A stretch of 64,000 nt of DNA from Neptunomonas japonica JAMM 1380. GTDB lineage: Bacteria; Pseudomonadota; Gammaproteobacteria; Pseudomonadales; Balneatricaceae. Location of the stretch: positions 434,001 to 498,000 of the forward strand of contig NZ_AP014546.1 in the NCBI RefSeq assembly GCF_016592555.1, in the 5' to 3' direction. Under the pieces are notes generated by a model, which did not search any database, was not told the DNA's origin, and saw only the letters and a program-made list of their open reading frames with translations. Position numbers and translations under genes: made by a program. Shown here piece after piece: positions 63,056 through 64,000 of the stretch (its first letter is position 1; each line of letters opens with the position of its first letter).

Positions 63056-63904
63056 CTAGACTTCCCCGCTACGTATACGTTCACTACGCGCACGTAAGTA
63101 CTCAATGGTTAATAGTAATAAGCCAGAAATAACTACGAGCAACACGGCGACTGCCAGAATCGTCGGGTTGATTTGCTCTCTTAGCCCAGAGAACATCTGA
63201 CGAGGAATAGTACGTTGTTCTGGACCTGCTAAGAACAAGATAACGACGACTTCATCAAATGATGTGACAAAGGCAAACAATGCTCCAGATATAACGCCAG
63301 GGCGAATCAAGGGCATTATGATTTTGAAAAAAGTATAAACAGGTGGAGCTCCTAAGCCTAATGATGCTCGCATGAGTGAGTAATCAAAGCCAGATAACGA
63401 AGCATTTACAGTAATGATAACAAACGGTGTGCCGAGCGCGGCATGCGCAATAATGACGCCCAAGTAGCTCCCCGAAAGACCAAGTTGCGTATAGAAAAAA
63501 TACATTCCTGCCGCGGTAATGATTAATGGAACAATCATAGGAGATAGTAGCATCGCCATGATCAGTCGTTGAAAAGGCATCACGGGGTTAGATAATCCAA
63601 TCGCTGCAAATGTGCCTAAAAAAGTTGCCAGTATGGTTGCACATAAGCCAATAAAGAAACTGTTCTTGATGGCTAGTAACCACTTATCATCATTGAAAAT
63701 TTCGGCATACCATTTTAACGAATATGCGTCAGGGTCAAAGGTAAGCATCCCTTCAGTAAAAGTGAAGTAGGGCTCGGCATTGAACGATAGCGGGATAATA
63801 ACCAGTATCGGTATCATCAAAAATGCTAGCACTAGCCAAGCAGTAATACGTAATCCGTGCATGCCTGCTTTTTGCCAGAAAGAGAAGTATTTTGGAAATT
63901 TCAT
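63056..63904 (-). CDS. PotC-like ABC transporter permease (polyamine/opine type)
   Basis: 282 residues from ATG 63904 (MKFPKYFSF; GGGG upstream). The frame is open 11 codons further 5', but that would overlap the upstream gene's stop. Six membrane helices. Conserved MIPILVIIPLSFNAEPYFTF, SYSLKWYAEIF-like (AYSLKWYAEIFND), GTPFVIITVNASLSGFD and the EAA loop ASLGLGAPPVYTFFKIIMPLIRPG are present. Second permease of a spermidine/putrescine-type importer. The other subunits lie outside the window. Confidence 0.9.
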   Translation of the reverse strand: MKFPKYFSFWQKAGMHGLRITAWLVLAFLMIPILVIIPLSFNAEPYFTFTEGMLTFDPDAYSLKWYAEIFNDDKWLLAIKNSFFIGLCATILATFLGTFAAIGLSNPVMPFQRLIMAMLLSPMIVPLIITAAGMYFFYTQLGLSGSYLGVIIAHAALGTPFVIITVNASLSGFDYSLMRASLGLGAPPVYTFFKIIMPLIRPGVISGALFAFVTSFDEVVVILFLAGPEQRTIPRQMFSGLREQINPTILAVAVLLVVISGLLLLTIEYLRARSERIRSGEV

Positions 63905-63908
63905 GGCA

Positions 63909-64000
63909 TTACCCCAGCTTAATATTGCTGACACCAACCAAACGGTCGTAGAGCCAGTAAAGGGCGAGAATTAAGGCGAGTAACAAGGAGCCAAGCGCAG
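63909..64000 (-). CDS. PotB-like ABC transporter permease, C-terminal end only
   Basis: Only the last 29 codons are inside the window. They read as a hydrophobic helix ending LYDRLVGVSNIKLG-stop, the usual C-terminus of PotB-type permeases. The stop is five bases before the start of the PotC-like gene. Confidence 0.75.
   Translation of the reverse strand, partial: ALGSLLLALILALYWLYDRLVGVSNIKLG

Noticed and set aside
1..64000. tRNA, rRNA, insertion sequences, prophage or integration sites
   Set aside because: None recognised on reading both strands; gene order and codon use look like a stable chromosome except for the adhesin repeats.

Overview
The window looks like a chromosome segment of a marine, motile, heterotrophic gammaproteobacterium. 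The best guess is an Oceanospirillaceae-type organism (Neptuniibacter, Neptunomonas or Amphritea are typical of this kind of gene set). This placement is inference. It rests on protein flavour, moderate GC, the PomAB-type motor genes, the order nrdR-ribD-ribE-ribBX-ribH-nusB-thiL-pgpA, the urt-ure block and the phasin. No rRNA, tRNA, IS element, prophage or CRISPR array was recognised.

Layout. 1-2.4 kb: the 3' part of ettA runs off the left edge, followed by a glutaredoxin-like gene, both on the minus strand. 2.5-9.9 kb: a plus-strand housekeeping block with glyA, nrdR, four riboflavin genes, nusB, thiL and pgpA. 10.0-13.5 kb: a small secreted protein, a PepSY protein, a response regulator and a histidine kinase, then a stand-alone ribA. 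The ribB-type gene upstream has a GTP cyclohydrolase-like half without zinc cysteines, so the separate ribA probably supplies that step.

13.5-31.2 kb is the most unusual part: five minus-strand genes that look like one transcription unit. In order of transcription they are a GAF-HlyD membrane protein, a PqqD-like/M50 protease/HlyD fusion, a HlyD-SPOR protein, a giant LEPR-XLL/DUF4347 surface protein of about 2,890 residues, and a membrane-bound GGDEF-GGDEF-EAL cyclic-di-GMP protein. No ABC transporter, TolC or LapG/LapD pair is encoded beside them. I read this as a candidate dedicated export, processing and control system for a giant adhesin.

31.4-34.3 kb: xseB-ispA-dxs (isoprenoid precursors). 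34.4-36.2 kb: pomAB (sodium-type flagellar motor). 36.2-37.0 kb: a cytochrome c5-like gene and a 65-codon gene. 37.2-48.4 kb: a continuous urea island, urtABCDE for uptake then ureDABCE, a small membrane protein, ureF and ureG. A sigma-54-like element lies in front of urtA. Together the genes import urea, assemble nickel urease and release ammonia.

48.5-64 kb: a HerA/DUF853 ATPase; a metallo-beta-lactamase-fold protein with an eroded metal motif; modABC followed by a tRNA-queuosine mannosyltransferase-like gene; a phasin with paired palindromes around its promoter; a diguanylate cyclase with two solute-binding sensor domains; and a set of mostly exported enzymes (GST-like, DUF1223, glycerophosphodiesterase, dienelactone hydrolase, sorbosone dehydrogenase-like). 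The window ends in two permeases of a polyamine-type ABC transporter, the second cut by the right edge.
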